The notes: a model not told the origin generated them from the sequence alone. A DNA stretch of 64,000 nucleotides from Acheta domesticus (GCA_031308135.1 JAHLJT010008756.1:136263775-136327774), one strand, 5' to 3'. Shown: positions 11,401 through 22,261, counted from the first letter of the stretch. Translations and numbers: made by a program.

Positions 11401-11569
11401 CGCGAGTCGCGCGGCGCGGGCGGGCTGGGGCTGGTGCGGCGCATCTACCAGGAGAGCAGCCCGCCCTCCACGCCCTCGCAGGAGGGCGTCGCCGACAAGG
11501 ACGAGGACATCTACCAGGCCTCCGTCTTCCCTGCAGAAGATCATCAAGGGACGCGCCGTGCAGTGCCTG
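11401..11569 (+). CDS. CFAP91: CFAP91 exon A (with apparent +1 frameshift)
   Basis: After a GT-rich tract ending 'gcgtagggcag', the frame reads RESRGAGGLGLVRRIYQ, a Ser/Pro/acidic linker, then DEDIYQASVF. The next residues expected from the family, LQKIIKGRAVQCL, are present but one frame over, starting at 11531. Deleting one C from the CCC at 11529-11531 restores 56 codons. The LQKxIxGRAVQ motif resembles the IQ-like segment of CFAP91. The donor is 'ctg|gtcaga' at 11569/11570, and the junction to exon B gives GRAVQCL-MHQGLRRCREL, aligning without a gap to the family pattern GRAxQ...EL. The acceptor could be after 11395 or 11400; the latter is chosen for phase 0. The indel is either a consensus error or real decay. 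Confidence 0.75.
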
Positions 11570-12104
11570 GTCAGACACATTCTTTCCTAACAGAGGACTC
11601 TCGCATGCTAGACCCCACCCACTGCCTTATTTTTCCATTTCCACATTCAGCCTGTAATATTAGTATATTCTTCAACGAGCGTAGAGTGATAGCCATTATT
11701 CACGAGTTAATGTTTACTATAGAGCGACGTAGGAGCGAGTGTCGGAATTTCTACGAGTGAATAATAGCCATTCTACGCGAGTAGAAGACTTTCTCTACTT
11801 TCTCTACGACTTTGAATTGATATTTTAAAAATATTAAATGGGCGCCTTAACCTCAAACCGACTCGCATACTGTTTCGTGGCTCACCTGTCTTACGACCAG
11901 CCGCGGCAGAGCACGCAGCGCCTCTGTAGTAAAATATACATAGGATCTTATTTCAAATTTGGTTTAAAGAACAGGTTTTATTAAGGAAAAAATATCAAAC
12001 CTCAGAATACGCCGAACAAATTTGAACTTTTCGAAAAATCAGGAATTGAAATCAAAATAAGAAATGCATAGTTTCTCTTAAGTGCTCTTTGCCGCTATTC
12101 GAGA

Positions 12105-12360
12105 ACAGTTTAATCACAGACGACGGACTTTACGCTGCGAATCGATTTTTCGGACCCACAAAACATGGATTCTGACTTCATAACGTGTTGGAGGTAGTAA
12201 TTTACTTTATTTAAGAAAAAGATTTATCCTCTATTCGTTACCAGGGCCCGGTAATAAGAGTTTTTCTGCCGAAAATTCGCTCTTTTCCGGCGCACGATTA
12301 CAATACTTTTTATTCTTACGAATGTAAGGGCAAGAAAGTAACAATGTTATCGCGTCATTA
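12105..12360 (-). mobile_element. Dispersed repeat C, copy 1
   Basis: This shares ordered blocks with 13620-13810, 20385-20560 and 59845-60150: 'ccgaaaa.tcg', 'ggcccggtaa', 'aacgtgttgg', 'ttttccggcgcacg'. It is a non-coding dispersed family with a Pro-free, AT-rich body. Class is unknown, and it is probably a DNA-transposon derivative. Confidence 0.55.
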
Positions 12361-13619
12361 GCATTACCACTTTACAAATGTTTACAAATGAGTCGTCAAT
12401 GCTAAAAGACTTGCAGATAAGTTGCAGACCTGCAACTAGATTCGTCCCGAGAACCACAATTATTCATCTGGAGTTTGCGACACAATTGTTCAACGTCCAA
12501 CAAGAATAAAATGCGGAATGGCCACATTTTCAGTGATCTTTGAGACAGATTTAAAATACGATTTACAATAATTCAACAATTTAAGAGGTTTCCGCCGAAG
12601 TGACTGGTCTCTTAGAACTTCAATTTTTCAGCAATAAAAAATATGAACATTCAACTTTATAGTTCATGATTAGATCAAATTATTTTCGGGCCGATGAGTT
12701 TTCCCTTGTAACGTATCCCTACAATTTCGCAAATTTTCCTATCGCACTTCATATAAACTGATTGTAATTGAAGAGATTATTTCCAAAGTGACGAATTTCA
12801 AAGAAATTCAATGTTTCAGAAAGGAAAAATATTCATGTTCACACTTATTGTTCAAGCCAGGATACAAGGGTTTTCATGTTGTTTTTTAAGTATATTTCTT
12901 CTCATACGACATTTGTCTCTGGAGTAGATTTAAAATAAATTTTATATTTTAACATTTTTGATATAGCCATCCATTCGGAAAGAACTGTTTTCTACTCGTA
13001 AGCATGGTCTATGTTCGGAAGTTCACTTCAGCAATCAAGGTTTAATCTGGAGTGTAATCGTGGATGTTAAGGTAGCGCCAGGAAAGGTGAAAACAGAAGT
13101 TACGGCAGCGTAAGTCTGTCCTTGGGAAACTTTGATTTAATACGGTGTCACGAAGCACAACGACCTAGATTAAAAATTGTGAAACAGAGTGAAAAGTAAA
13201 GGTTTTGATTGAAATGGTAAATAGTACTGAATACAGAATAGTGAAAACTGAATACAGACGGAAATGAACGTTTTGGAAAGAAAATTTTATGATAAGAAAA
13301 TATTTGCTTCGGTGTAACAAAACCTATTTCCAAGGGTAAATCACCTATAACTTTGGACTCTTTTTTGCTCATTGTTCCTAGTGAAGGAATCGACATTCTA
13401 CCGTGATAACATAGGGATCCATCATTTGAATAACTGAATCGGTTATTTATGAAAGCCTAAGTCAATTTTTTGTCAAAATGAGATACAGGCGGCGTAAATT
13501 TCTGTGGGTGATAATAATTTTAATTACGACAGGGCACCATCAGGTGATCACAAAGCTGTGAAATGAACACCCATTTTTTACTTTCCCTTATACATACGTA
13601 TATACGGACTAATATAGGG

Positions 13620-13815
13620 AAAATTACGTAATTGCTGCGCGAAAAAATGGCAAATTTTTACCAAAAAAAATTCGTTGCCGGGCCGTGATAACGAAAAAGT
13701 GGAATAAAACCAGTCGCTAAATTAAGAAAAAAATTCCCCTAACGCGTGATGTAGCCAGAAATCCTGTTGTGTGGGTCCTTGATACCGAAAAACCAATTGA
13801 AAGGAAAACGTCCGT
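13620..13815 (+). mobile_element. Dispersed repeat C, copy 2
   Basis: Begins 'attgctgcgcgaaaaaatgg' and carries 'ccgggccgtgataacgaa', 'gtgatgtagccag' and 'gataccgaaaaaccaattga'. It matches 20385-20560 and 59845-59990 in the same orientation. Confidence 0.6.
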
Positions 13816-13829
13816 CTCTCCGATACATC

Positions 13830-14435
13830 GTACACTTATGTATCGCACACTTGCGTATCGCATACTTGTGTATCGCACACTGGATGTATCGCACACTTGC
13901 GTATCGCACACTTGCGTATCGCACACTTGTGAATTGCACACTTGTGAATCGCACACTTGTGCATCGCACACTTGTGTATCGCACACTAGTGAATCGCACA
14001 CTTGTGAATTGCACACTTGCGTATCGCACACTTGCGTATCGCACACTTGCGCATCGCACATTGTGTATCGCACACTTGTGCATCGCACACTTGTGAATCG
14101 CACACTAGTGAATCGCACACTTGTGAATTGCACACTTGCGTATCGCACACTTGTGAATTGCACACTTGCGTATCGCACACTTGCGTATCGCACACTTGTG
14201 AATCGCACACTTGTGAATCGCACACTTGTGAATCGCACACTTGTGAATCGCACACTAGTGAATCGCACACTTGTGAATCGCACACTTGTGAATCGCACAC
14301 TTGTGAATCGCACACTTGTGAATCGCACACTTGTGAATCGCACACTTGCGTATCGCACACTTGCGTATCGCACACTTGCGTATCGCACACTTGCGTATCG
14401 CACACTTGTGTATCGTACGCTTGTGTATAGTCCAC
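13830..14435. repeat. 15-bp tandem array next to CFAP91 exon B
   Basis: About 40 copies of a unit 'cgcacacttgtgaat' with recurrent variants (gcgtat, gtgcat, agtgaat). The period is divisible by three, so long open frames (RTLVNRTLVN, CESHTCESHT and reverse-strand SVRFTSVRFT) occur on both strands. One runs straight into exon B. The array ends about 45 bases before the exon B acceptor. Confidence 0.95.
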
Positions 14436-14479
14436 TTGTGGATGGCGCTGACGCCAAGGTGCCGCCTCGCGCTGCGCAG

Positions 14480-14626
14480 ATGCACCAGGGGCTGCGGCGC
14501 TGCCGCGAGCTGATCATGGAGCTGCGCAGCACGCACGGGCTGGACCCGCAGTCGCGCAAGCTGGTGCAGGAGCTGCGCACGCGCGTGCTCGACATGCAGG
14601 AGGCCGAGCAGCTCGCGCGCGTCGAG
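14480..14626 (+). CDS. CFAP91: CFAP91 exon B
   Basis: The exon is 49 codons in phase 0 at both ends. The acceptor is 'cgcctcgcgctgcgcag' ending at 14479 and the donor is GAG|gtgagt at 14626/14627. It encodes MHQGLRRCRELIMELRSTHG, then a charged helix ending EAEQLARVE. The 'EL..ELR.THGL' segment fits the alpha-helical region of CFAP91 following the GRAxQ motif, and the downstream helix is predicted coiled coil. It is strongly GC-rich with no internal stop. It joins exon C to give ...[17 protein letters not shown]. Confidence 0.88.
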
Positions 14627-14648
14627 GTGAGTCCCGTCCATTCGTTAC

Positions 14649-14886
14649 AATTCGGTTTTCCTTTTCTGGCACACGGGGGGGGTGTCATCAAAATGGAATA
14701 TCTCTCGATATTTATTTCGCGTCGTTCTCCGTTGTGCCGCCAGGAGTCGCATGATCGCCAGCACTACTCGATACGAACGCGATCATACCGACTTCTAGCG
14801 GCACAAGCGAGAACGACGCGAAATACCAAGAGATATTCCATATTATTGACACACCCCCGTGCGCTAAGAAAGAAAAACCGAAGTAC
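14649..14886. mobile_element. Palindromic MITE, copy 1
   Basis: The left half (ttcggttttcc..., 'atggaatatctc', 'cgcgtcgttctc') is mirrored by the right half ('gagaacgacgcgaaat', 'gagatattccat', ...'aaaaaccgaa') over the whole length. It would fold into one long hairpin. It lies 22 bases after the exon B donor. It is homologous to 17315-17545. Confidence 0.85.
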
Positions 14887-14939
14887 AGTCGTTGCGGGCT
14901 TAGCGTCGACTGCCCAGGTCGCTGGTCCAGTGAGTGGAA

Positions 14940-15285
14940 TCACTGTTTTCATCGCGAGAGTAGGCCGGGGTGATCTTTCCCCGCTGAATGGCGAGATCCG
15001 GCGCCGACCTACCAATCGGCTTGCGGAGATTTTCTCCAACCACGTATCTCCCACCAGCGGGGTACTTCCCCGTTAGGGACAAGCTCTAAGCTCCCGACAA
15101 GTCCCCTGGCATGTGTGGTAGTGCAGTACATGTCTTCATAGCGAGAGAGGGCGGCGGTGATCTTCTCCCGCTAGATGGCGAGATCCGGCGCCGACCTACT
15201 AGTCAGCTTGCGGGGATTTCCCCGACCCAATCTCTCCCACTTGCGTGGAACCGCCCCAGCTGGGACAAGCTCTAAAGTGCGATTT
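14940..15285 (-). mobile_element. SINE-A, two overlapping partial tail units
   Basis: The block 'gcgagatccggcgccgacctac' followed by 'tctcccac...' and 'gacaagctctaa' occurs twice (14990-15110 and 15175-15275). This indicates a tandem or re-inserted partial copy in the minus orientation. Confidence 0.75.
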
Positions 15286-15309
15286 TTCTTACTCTGCCCT
15301 TTAAGCCTC

Positions 15310-15470
15310 TGTGGTCAAGATGGAATATCACACTACATTTCGCGTTGTTCTCGGTTCTGCCACTAGATGTCCATGATGGCAAGCATTGCTTGATACGGTC
15401 GCAATCATGCGATATCTAACGGCACGACTAAGAAAGATGCGAAATACTGTGACATATTCGGGTCTTGGAG
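15310..15470. mobile_element. Foldback MITE related to 17315-17545
   Basis: It carries 'atggaatatcacactac', 'cgcgttgttctcgg', 'gcttgatacggtcgcaatca' and a mirrored 'gcgaaatactgtgacatat'. Its right part, 'ggggcaaagttataaaaatg', recurs at about 16740-16800. Confidence 0.65.
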
Positions 15471-15489
15471 GGGCAAGACGGGCCTTGAG

Positions 15490-15885
15490 GGGCAAAGTTA
15501 TAAAAATGACACGATAAGCTCCCGACTGGTTTCCCGACAAGGCGACTCGTGTTGTAGTGCATGCATGTGAGTGTGTGTGTGTATGTGTGTGTGTAAGGGG
15601 TGAGGATAGGACACGGAACGGGAAGGAAAGATCGCGCGCGGTCCGTGGCCCGTTTATTAGGGCACTGCTCCGGCATTCGCCTGGTGTTGATCGAGAAACC
15701 ACGGAAAACTACCAATCAGAGCAGCCGACCGCTAGAATTGTCCTCCAAACAGCGACTGAATTCGACCTACCTGATGGGCTAGTGTCGAAAATTCTACCGC
15801 CGTCGGGACTCGAACCCTAGGACCTGCCGGTCAGATGCACTGCAGTGACATCAGTTGATGTCCTGAGCCACTTTTTTCCGGTTAA
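15490..15885 (-). mobile_element. SINE-A copy with intact tRNA-like head
   Basis: In minus orientation the 5' end, at about 15885-15790, reads as a tRNA-like head. It has an A-box-like 'tggctcaggacatcaac' and a B box 'gggttcgagtcccgacgg' (complement of 15800-15817). The family body follows down to 'ccgactggtttcccgaca'. This copy shows that the dispersed family is a tRNA-derived SINE transcribed by RNA polymerase III. Confidence 0.82.
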
Positions 15886-16373
15886 GTGAGTCGCCATGTG
15901 TGAGAGGGAGCCATTGTACTCGGTTCAGTAACTGTCCCGCGGACGGGGTTGTGGCTGCGTCGAAGACCCACGTGCAAGGGCCCCTTCACACGGTGCCACT
16001 CAACAGCGCCTCCGAGTTGCGCGTCTTCTGGCGAAGTATTGGTAACCGGAGGTCTTCCCACGAGTGGTGCTGCTGTGGCAGATTCCCGCCACCAGCAGCG
16101 CAGAAGTGCGTTCGCGCCACCTAGTGAGCTTTAGGGTAGACTGGAGACAACACACTGTGTTCAGTAATCGTGACGGTCCGCCATGATGGTGAACGTCTAT
16201 TCTGTCCTAGTTACATCAGAAGCAAATAGCAGGAATCTGCGTCTCATTTTAATTTTCAATATTTATTCTCTTTTATTTTCACTAAAACTTGATGAAAAGT
16301 TAAAAGTAACCAATATTTAATATTTTGCAATTTACCTACAATACTTCAACAAAATAGTCATTTTTTGGAGATT

Positions 16374-16550
16374 ATTTTTAATATTCATGCAGGAGAGTGT
16401 TCTTGATTTGTGTATCATTAATAATTTCGTTAGATGAACTTGCAGCAAATAATAGTCGTCGGAAATTTAAAACAAAAGTATTAAAGCCAATGGCTAACAA
16501 ATATCTCATCTAATAACATTCCCATTTACATTGCAGTTTCTTGGCGTTCT
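16374..16550 (+). repeat. Direct duplication, copy 1
   Basis: 'ttaatattcatgcaggagag' to 'catttacattgcagtttctt' is duplicated at 16880-17055 with about a dozen substitutions and a short deletion. Both copies are AT-rich and non-coding. The intervening DNA includes a copy of a MITE/SINE junction also present at 15430-15590. Confidence 0.85.
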
Positions 16551-16879
16551 TTACAACCGTATGTTACGTAATAAATTAGTATTTTTGTTGACAGACGATT
16601 GTAAGCATCACTAACATCAGACCAGACACATTTAATTCGTAAGAAATACTGAAGGTAGACGTTCACCGCAGCCAACCTGATGAAAAACGATCGTCACGAT
16701 TTTCATCACTTCAAACGCATTGCGAAAGATGCGAAATACTGTGGCATATTCGGGTCTTGAGAGGCAATACGGGCCATGAGGGGCAAAGTTATAAAAATCA
16801 CACGATAAACTCCCGACTAGTTTCCCGACAAGGGTGGTGGTGTAGTGCATGCATGTGAGTGTGTGTGTATGTGTGTCGT

Positions 16880-17055
16880 GTTTTAATATTCATGCAGGAC
16901 GGTGTTCTTGATTTGTGTATCATTAATAATTTCGTGAGATCAACTTACAGCAAATAATAGTCGTTGGAAATTTAAAATAAAAGTGTTAAAGCCAATGGCT
17001 ACCAAATATCTCTAAAAACATTCCCATTTACATTACAGTTTCTTGGCTTGCTTTT
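16880..17055 (+). repeat. Direct duplication, copy 2
   Basis: Second copy of 16374-16550, offset by 506 bases. The copy boundary coincides with a GT-rich tract at 16855-16880. Confidence 0.85.
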
Positions 17056-17314
17056 CGCAAACCCATGCAGCAGCCACGCAGGTTTGAAGTATCGTTGGCA
17101 GCAGTTCGTCTTTTAGTTCCCGTAAGAAGGTGCTAGAGGAGAGCGCGCCACTGTAATGGTTTCCACCACGTTATATGGGAGTTAAAAGACCCTGCACAGA
17201 TCTACACGGCAGCGTTCACATGAGACCGGCCATTAAACCAGTCTTCGCCCGCTGCCTGCTTTTGGCCGCCACCACTGGTCTTTCTCGGCCGCCTGAGCCC
17301 ACAGCGGCGTGACT

Positions 17315-17545
17315 GTACTTCGGTTTTTCTTTCTTGGCGCACGGGGGGTGTCAGTAAAATGGAATATCTCACGGTATTTCGCGTCGTTCTCCGTTGTGCC
17401 ACCAGGAATCGCATGATCACCAGCATTGCTCGATACAGTCGCGATCATGCGACTCCTAGCGGCGTAACCGAGAACGACGCGAACTATCGTGAGATATTCT
17501 ATTTTATTGACGCCCCCGTGCGCCAAGAAAGAAAAACCGAAGTAC
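17315..17545. mobile_element. Palindromic MITE, copy 2 (near-perfect hairpin)
   Basis: 231 bases with 33-base perfect terminal inverted repeats, beginning 'gtacttcggtttttctttct' and ending in its complement. The interior is also mirrored, down to a short loop near 17425-17450. The outermost TA on each side suggests a TA target duplication, as in Tc1/mariner-derived MITEs. Confidence 0.88.
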
Positions 17546-18349
17546 AACGAGATCTTTCCCTCTCGCGGTGGGTGGCGGTCGGTGGTGGCTGTGTGTGAAG
17601 GCCCCCTACCGCTTCTCCGTGGCGCCATCGAGTGGCTCCATGTGAAGGCAGCCTAAAAGTTCTGGTTGCGAATTGGCCTCCCGCCCAAGTGCCTAATTTC
17701 CGGTGATACATCCTTAGACTTAAGATGAGCGGAGATAGGAATCGTGGGTTTTTTCGGCGCGTCCTTTTACATCCGTTCGATGACTTAATTTACACGCATA
17801 CATATTCTCATTTGCTTCCAACATGTTTCGTGCCAATTCTTACAGGTTTATCTTTCGTGACGATATTGTAACTATGTAAATCACTCGTGTCTAATCTCTA
17901 AAGGCACGCACTTTAATGAGATTAATACATATGCCCCAGCCCATTTTGCTGGGAAAATAATACAAAATCGCCCAGTGGTCCGAACAGAGCATATGACGAT
18001 CGGAGCAGTTTCCACAGTAAAAAATATAAATTATATATCGTGATATAAATAAAATGTCCACTCTACACTTTTTTTCTTTTGTATTGGGGAGTCAACAGGC
18101 ACCACCACCACCACTGCCATCTGTCTCAGCTGCAGATACACACCCGGCACGAAACCCATTGAGGCTTGCTGCTTTTCCGTGTTATGGTTTTGCCCCTATA
18201 TGGGAGGGGGGGTATTCGTCTTTAATGAATATCTGGAGAGAAATTTCTTTAGAGGTATTTTTAAGGTTTTTATTAGGAAGGTTTGCTTTTGTAAAGCAAC
18301 AAAAACTAGCTAAATATAAACTCACGGTTTCTTTCTGAAGGAAGAGGCT

Positions 18350-19690
18350 CGCGGAGTCATACGCAGCCTATACGTCAGACCTGCACAGCATTTTGCACTT
18401 TCACTGACGTCAGGAGCTGCGCGCTAGCAGCTGGGGGGCAAATGCGAAAATCGATGAAGGATGGGGGTGAGACTTACTCTAGGAGTGGGGACCACCAATT
18501 AGAATGCGGAATTCGAACCATAGCGCGTAAATTTAAATGGCAGTCGGCGAGAACATGAGAGTCACATACGGTTCAAGTAATATTGCCTTTTGTATGATAT
18601 TGTAAATGTTTATTGTCGATATATCACAGTGAGAAATACTAAACTACAACGAATTTTACATATTAGATTTGGACACCAAATATACATATATACCAAATAT
18701 ACGTAATACATACGAATTATACACATTAGATTTGGACACCATTTATAATTACTTGTAGGGCTGATAATGTAATTCGCTTTGTTACGAGATAATCACAAAT
18801 TTAGTGTTATGCGAAACACAAAATTATGATACTGAATTGTTTTTGTTTGATGGTGAGAGCAATGAACTATTTTTTCATTAACTGTGGTTAATTAAATAAG
18901 ACAGTTCTATTAAAGCAAAAACATTTTATTCTGGAATAAATCATGATTAATTTCTGACAAGAGTTCAGAGTCGTTTACAACATCGTATAAAAATATTAAG
19001 CCCTTTGCATTCTATTTGACAATATTGTGATTGCACGTAACATATCGTTACAGAGGTTTGCTCATTGATCTCTTTTATTCAGTTTCATAATGGGGGAAAT
19101 GGTCACAAATATATGTGCGGTTAAATATTACTCTTCTTGGAATTGCCACATATTCCATTTTTATGTCAATCTTGATGTAAGACATTGCTCTCATGATTTT
19201 CATTTTGTTCTGATTTGGAGATTATAACATTCCTGGTGAACAATCAATTATTAAATTGTATTTTTTGTTAGTTAGAATTAAATAATTTTTTAAAAAAGCT
19301 ACTTCTTTAAAATATTGTTTAAGACTCACAATGAGCATGTTAATTTTTTTTTTAATTTAGAAAGGAAATTACATACAGTGGTGGATACAAAGGCGGCTAT
19401 ACAGCAGTGCACAGAACATAAACAGAAAATTATGGCCCTTGTAACTTGAAATACTAGACATAATCCATTTAAACAAATGGGGATATAATTTTACAACATG
19501 GATCATTGCATTAGACGCCCAGGCATTGAATCTACGCGCCGCGTCGTGCTACGTCAGATATCTCCCCTTCCCTAAAGTTTCCTACTCCCCACCACTTGCA
19601 CTTTCGGCGTTGTTGCGGGCAGATGATCGGCTCGCAAGTGCAGAAAGCCCGCGGGAGCAGGCGTTGTGCAGGTCTGCTATACGTCTTTCG
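18350..19690. mobile_element. Possible non-autonomous DNA element with long inverted ends
   Basis: 'cctatacgtcagacctgcac' at 18368 is mirrored by the complement of 'gtgcaggtctgctatacgt' at about 19667-19685, and the flanking bases are partly mirrored too. The interior is AT-rich, with a repeated 'agatttggacacca' motif (18664, 18728) and no coding sequence. Confidence 0.45.
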
Positions 19691-19894
19691 AACTTGATAT
19701 AGGGCTTGATCCTGGATGAAGCCATGAGAAGTTTGTGGTCGATAAAAGAGTTCTCGGCAGGTTTTCTCGGGGAGTTCTACCTTTTCCCCCTCAACCTTAT
19801 TCCCCCATCATGATTCACCTTGTCACTACCGCTACAACCATCCCATTAGATCATAAGTTTCGGCACTAATTGCAGAGAATGGCCCTGCTCAGCC

Positions 19895-20025
19895 ACTGTC
19901 TGATGGAGAATTCTAGCGGCCAACTGCTCTGATCGGTAGTTTTCCCTAATATCTCCGATCAATTCCGGGAGAATGCCAGAGCAGTACCCTAACAAATGGG
20001 TCCACGGGCCAAGTAGGATCTTCCC
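19895..20025 (+). mobile_element. SINE-A fragment
   Basis: Contains 'agaattctagcggcc', 'ctgctctgatcggtagtttt', 'gagaatgccagagcagt' and 'cctaacaaatggg' in family order; truncated at both ends. Confidence 0.7.
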
Positions 20026-20240
20026 GTTCTAATCTTCAGATCTTAAACTACTATCCTCTGTGGCTTCTTTCATGTATTTTTCCCACTCAAGAGTTGGCAT
20101 TTCTCTTTCTTCTTCTTGATGGTTGCATTCTAATATTTTGTTTGGCCATCTTCCTTCAGGCATCCTCTGGGTCATTACCACTCTAGTGCTTTGTTTGCTA
20201 ATATTTTTGTCATTGGACAGATTACCTCCGTCCACCATTC
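20026..20240 (-). pseudogene. LINE C-terminal remnant
   Basis: The minus reading contains 'TQRMPEGRWPNKILE', then an E-E-E/K-R-type stretch and 'PTLEWEKYMKEATED'. This resembles the C-terminal zone of RTE-type non-LTR ORF2 proteins (R-x-P...I-x-x-W-x-P-x-G/E-x-R-x-R-G-R-P). Catalytic reverse-transcriptase motifs are absent. Confidence 0.5.
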
Positions 20241-20384
20241 TTCATCTGGCACATTACCTCCATCATTTCGGACATAATCATGCTGTGTTAAATGTGAGCT
20301 TCATCACGCATAGTTCACTTCCACTGTTCTCATTTGGTCGCTATTTTTACTCTCTTGTCCTTCGTATGAAGAGAATTGTATCGT

Positions 20385-20575
20385 GCGCCGGAAAACGGCG
20401 AAATATCGACAGAAAAACTTTATTGCCGGGCCCTGGTAACCAACAAGTGAATAAATCTTGTTCTTATATATAGTAAACTACTTCCACTAAAACGTTGGGC
20501 AGTGAGAATCGGTGTTTTGTGAGTCCTTGTTTACCGAAAAATCAATTGACGGTAAAAATATCTCTCTCTGCCCGC
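20385..20575 (+). mobile_element. Dispersed repeat C, copy 3
   Basis: Carries 'gccggaaaacggcgaaat', 'attgccgggccctggtaac' and 'taccgaaaaatcaattgac', colinear with 13620-13815. Confidence 0.6.
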
Positions 20576-20689
20576 CTGCCTGCCTAAAGAAACACACAAA
20601 ACCACGAACGCCTCCCCTCTGTTATCTTCGCCTCCACCATACCACTTGATAGTATTTGCGGATGCGGATTCAATGGTATTTGCGGATTC

Positions 20690-20850
20690 GATGGTATAAC
20701 GTTCAGCGTATCGGGTTGTTGTACCCAAGATTGCGGTTTCAAATCCGATTGATTTTTAAGGATTTGGATTTTTAAGGGCAAAATCCTTCGTACGCCTTCC
20801 TTCGGATGGGAAGTAAAGCCGTCTGTCCCATGTAGTAGATTTATTACATG
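20690..20850 (+). mobile_element. SINE-B (tRNA-derived), sense copy
   Basis: A tRNA-like head with A box 'tggtataacgttcagcgta' and B box 'ggtttcaaatccga' is followed by a tail 'aaaatccttcgtacgcc' and 'gggaagtaaagccgtctgt'. The same head and tail occur in reverse at 22262-22405, which establishes a second SINE family. Confidence 0.75.
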
Positions 20851-21600
20851 TAAAATATCCTCAAGTCTAAAAGAAGCCTCTGAGCTAATTTCAAATCGCC
20901 TGTTTCGTCGCCTGAGATAATACCTTCTTTCTCCGCTAGGTTAAAAAATTATTTAAAACATATCAATTCTGTATTGGTCTGTGTATACTGAGGGTGCAGC
21001 TAAGGTCAACAACCTGAGGGAATGGCAATGGCATACAAAGCGTCTCCACTGATAATGGGTTTTTAATGCAAAGATAGATCCTGGGACCGATATCATATGT
21101 GAACCATTCAGAGAAGACCTAAAACGTGACTCAAAATTGGCTAAAATGTCCTTCGTTTGCAATCATTATTATTCTAGATTGATTACTCTAAGCTCCTACA
21201 GACACACAATTAGTACTTATGAAACAATTTACATCATTTACCTTAAGCCTTTCACATGATCTCTGAATGAGAGTGTTTCTGTAACGTATACCTGCATGCT
21301 AAGTTCGTTTGGCGTGTCACATGCACTCTTTATCTGCAGGAGGGACGCTTAGTCTTGCAGCTTGCTAGAAATCCCTGTGCAAAGCCGAATTCGCAGCGCG
21401 CGCGATAAGATAAGATAAACTAAGATTTATAAATTGTCAAAGCGCGCTAAATTGCAAACAGCGCTGGGAGACACACATTTGCTTTGTAATCGGATGCAAA
21501 CAGAGCCGATTTTAGAACCTCCAAGGTCCCTGGCGGATTTGAAAATGATGCCCTCCGTACAAATATACACACCATACATACACCAGCATATTGTGCACTG

Positions 21601-21635
21601 TAGTAATGCAGATACGTAGTGTATCTGCATTACTA
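21601..21635. other. Perfect 15-bp inverted repeat
   Basis: Arms 21601-21615 and 21621-21635 (tagtaatgcagatac / gtatctgcattacta) are perfectly complementary around the 5-base loop gtagt. It could be a small hairpin or a palindrome junction between two insertions. Confidence 0.85.
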
Positions 21636-22261
21636 CCAACAAACAAGGGATTTCAGTGCCTAACCAAGGAAGGTGGACGTTTTATTTTGCTGCAATTTAC
21701 CTATTGTATATTAATAAATGAAAAAGCATTGTTAGTTTCATTGAATGGATCTAAAAAAACTTGTGCAAGTAATCTGTTTCTTTGTTTAGCATAATGGAGA
21801 ACAAAAGTTTCTTTCTCACAGTTGAGAATATCTAATGGTTGCACTTTACGTCGACGCTACAAACAGTCAAACAAATCGCAAACTATTTCTATACAAATTT
21901 TATTTATTTATATTATTTATTAAATATTTCTATATTTCTTTCTTTATTAAATATTTCTATATTTTCAACATTTTGAGGCCCCTTTAGAGACTGAGATTCC
22001 TGGCGCCTGCCGGGTTCGCAAAATCGGTAAATCGTCTCTGGGTGCAAACTTATGAATTGAATTGCCTTATTTTCCGCGGCGGGACTCAGACTTTGAGGCC
22101 TGCTCTTCCGTCTGACCACGCAAAATTTCGCTACACTCCTTTTCCCGGATAGAGCGGAAAAAAAGGTATTACTGAGGCGAAGAAACCGGCGATTTGAGTT
22201 TAGCTCAGAGGCTTCATTTAGGCTTGAGGATCTTTTCAATGCAAATAAATCTACTAACATG

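Larger units (their letters stand above)
11570..14479 (+). other. CFAP91 intron A-B
   Basis: This is an AT-rich intron. It contains two members of a dispersed repeat (12105-12360 and 13620-13810) and ends in a 15-bp tandem array. No other coding segment was recognised. Confidence 0.6.

Noticed and set aside
13717..14691. 324-codon minus frame with SVRFTSVRFT repeats
   Set aside because: Complement of the 15-bp array and of exon B; the + strand exon explains the only unique part.
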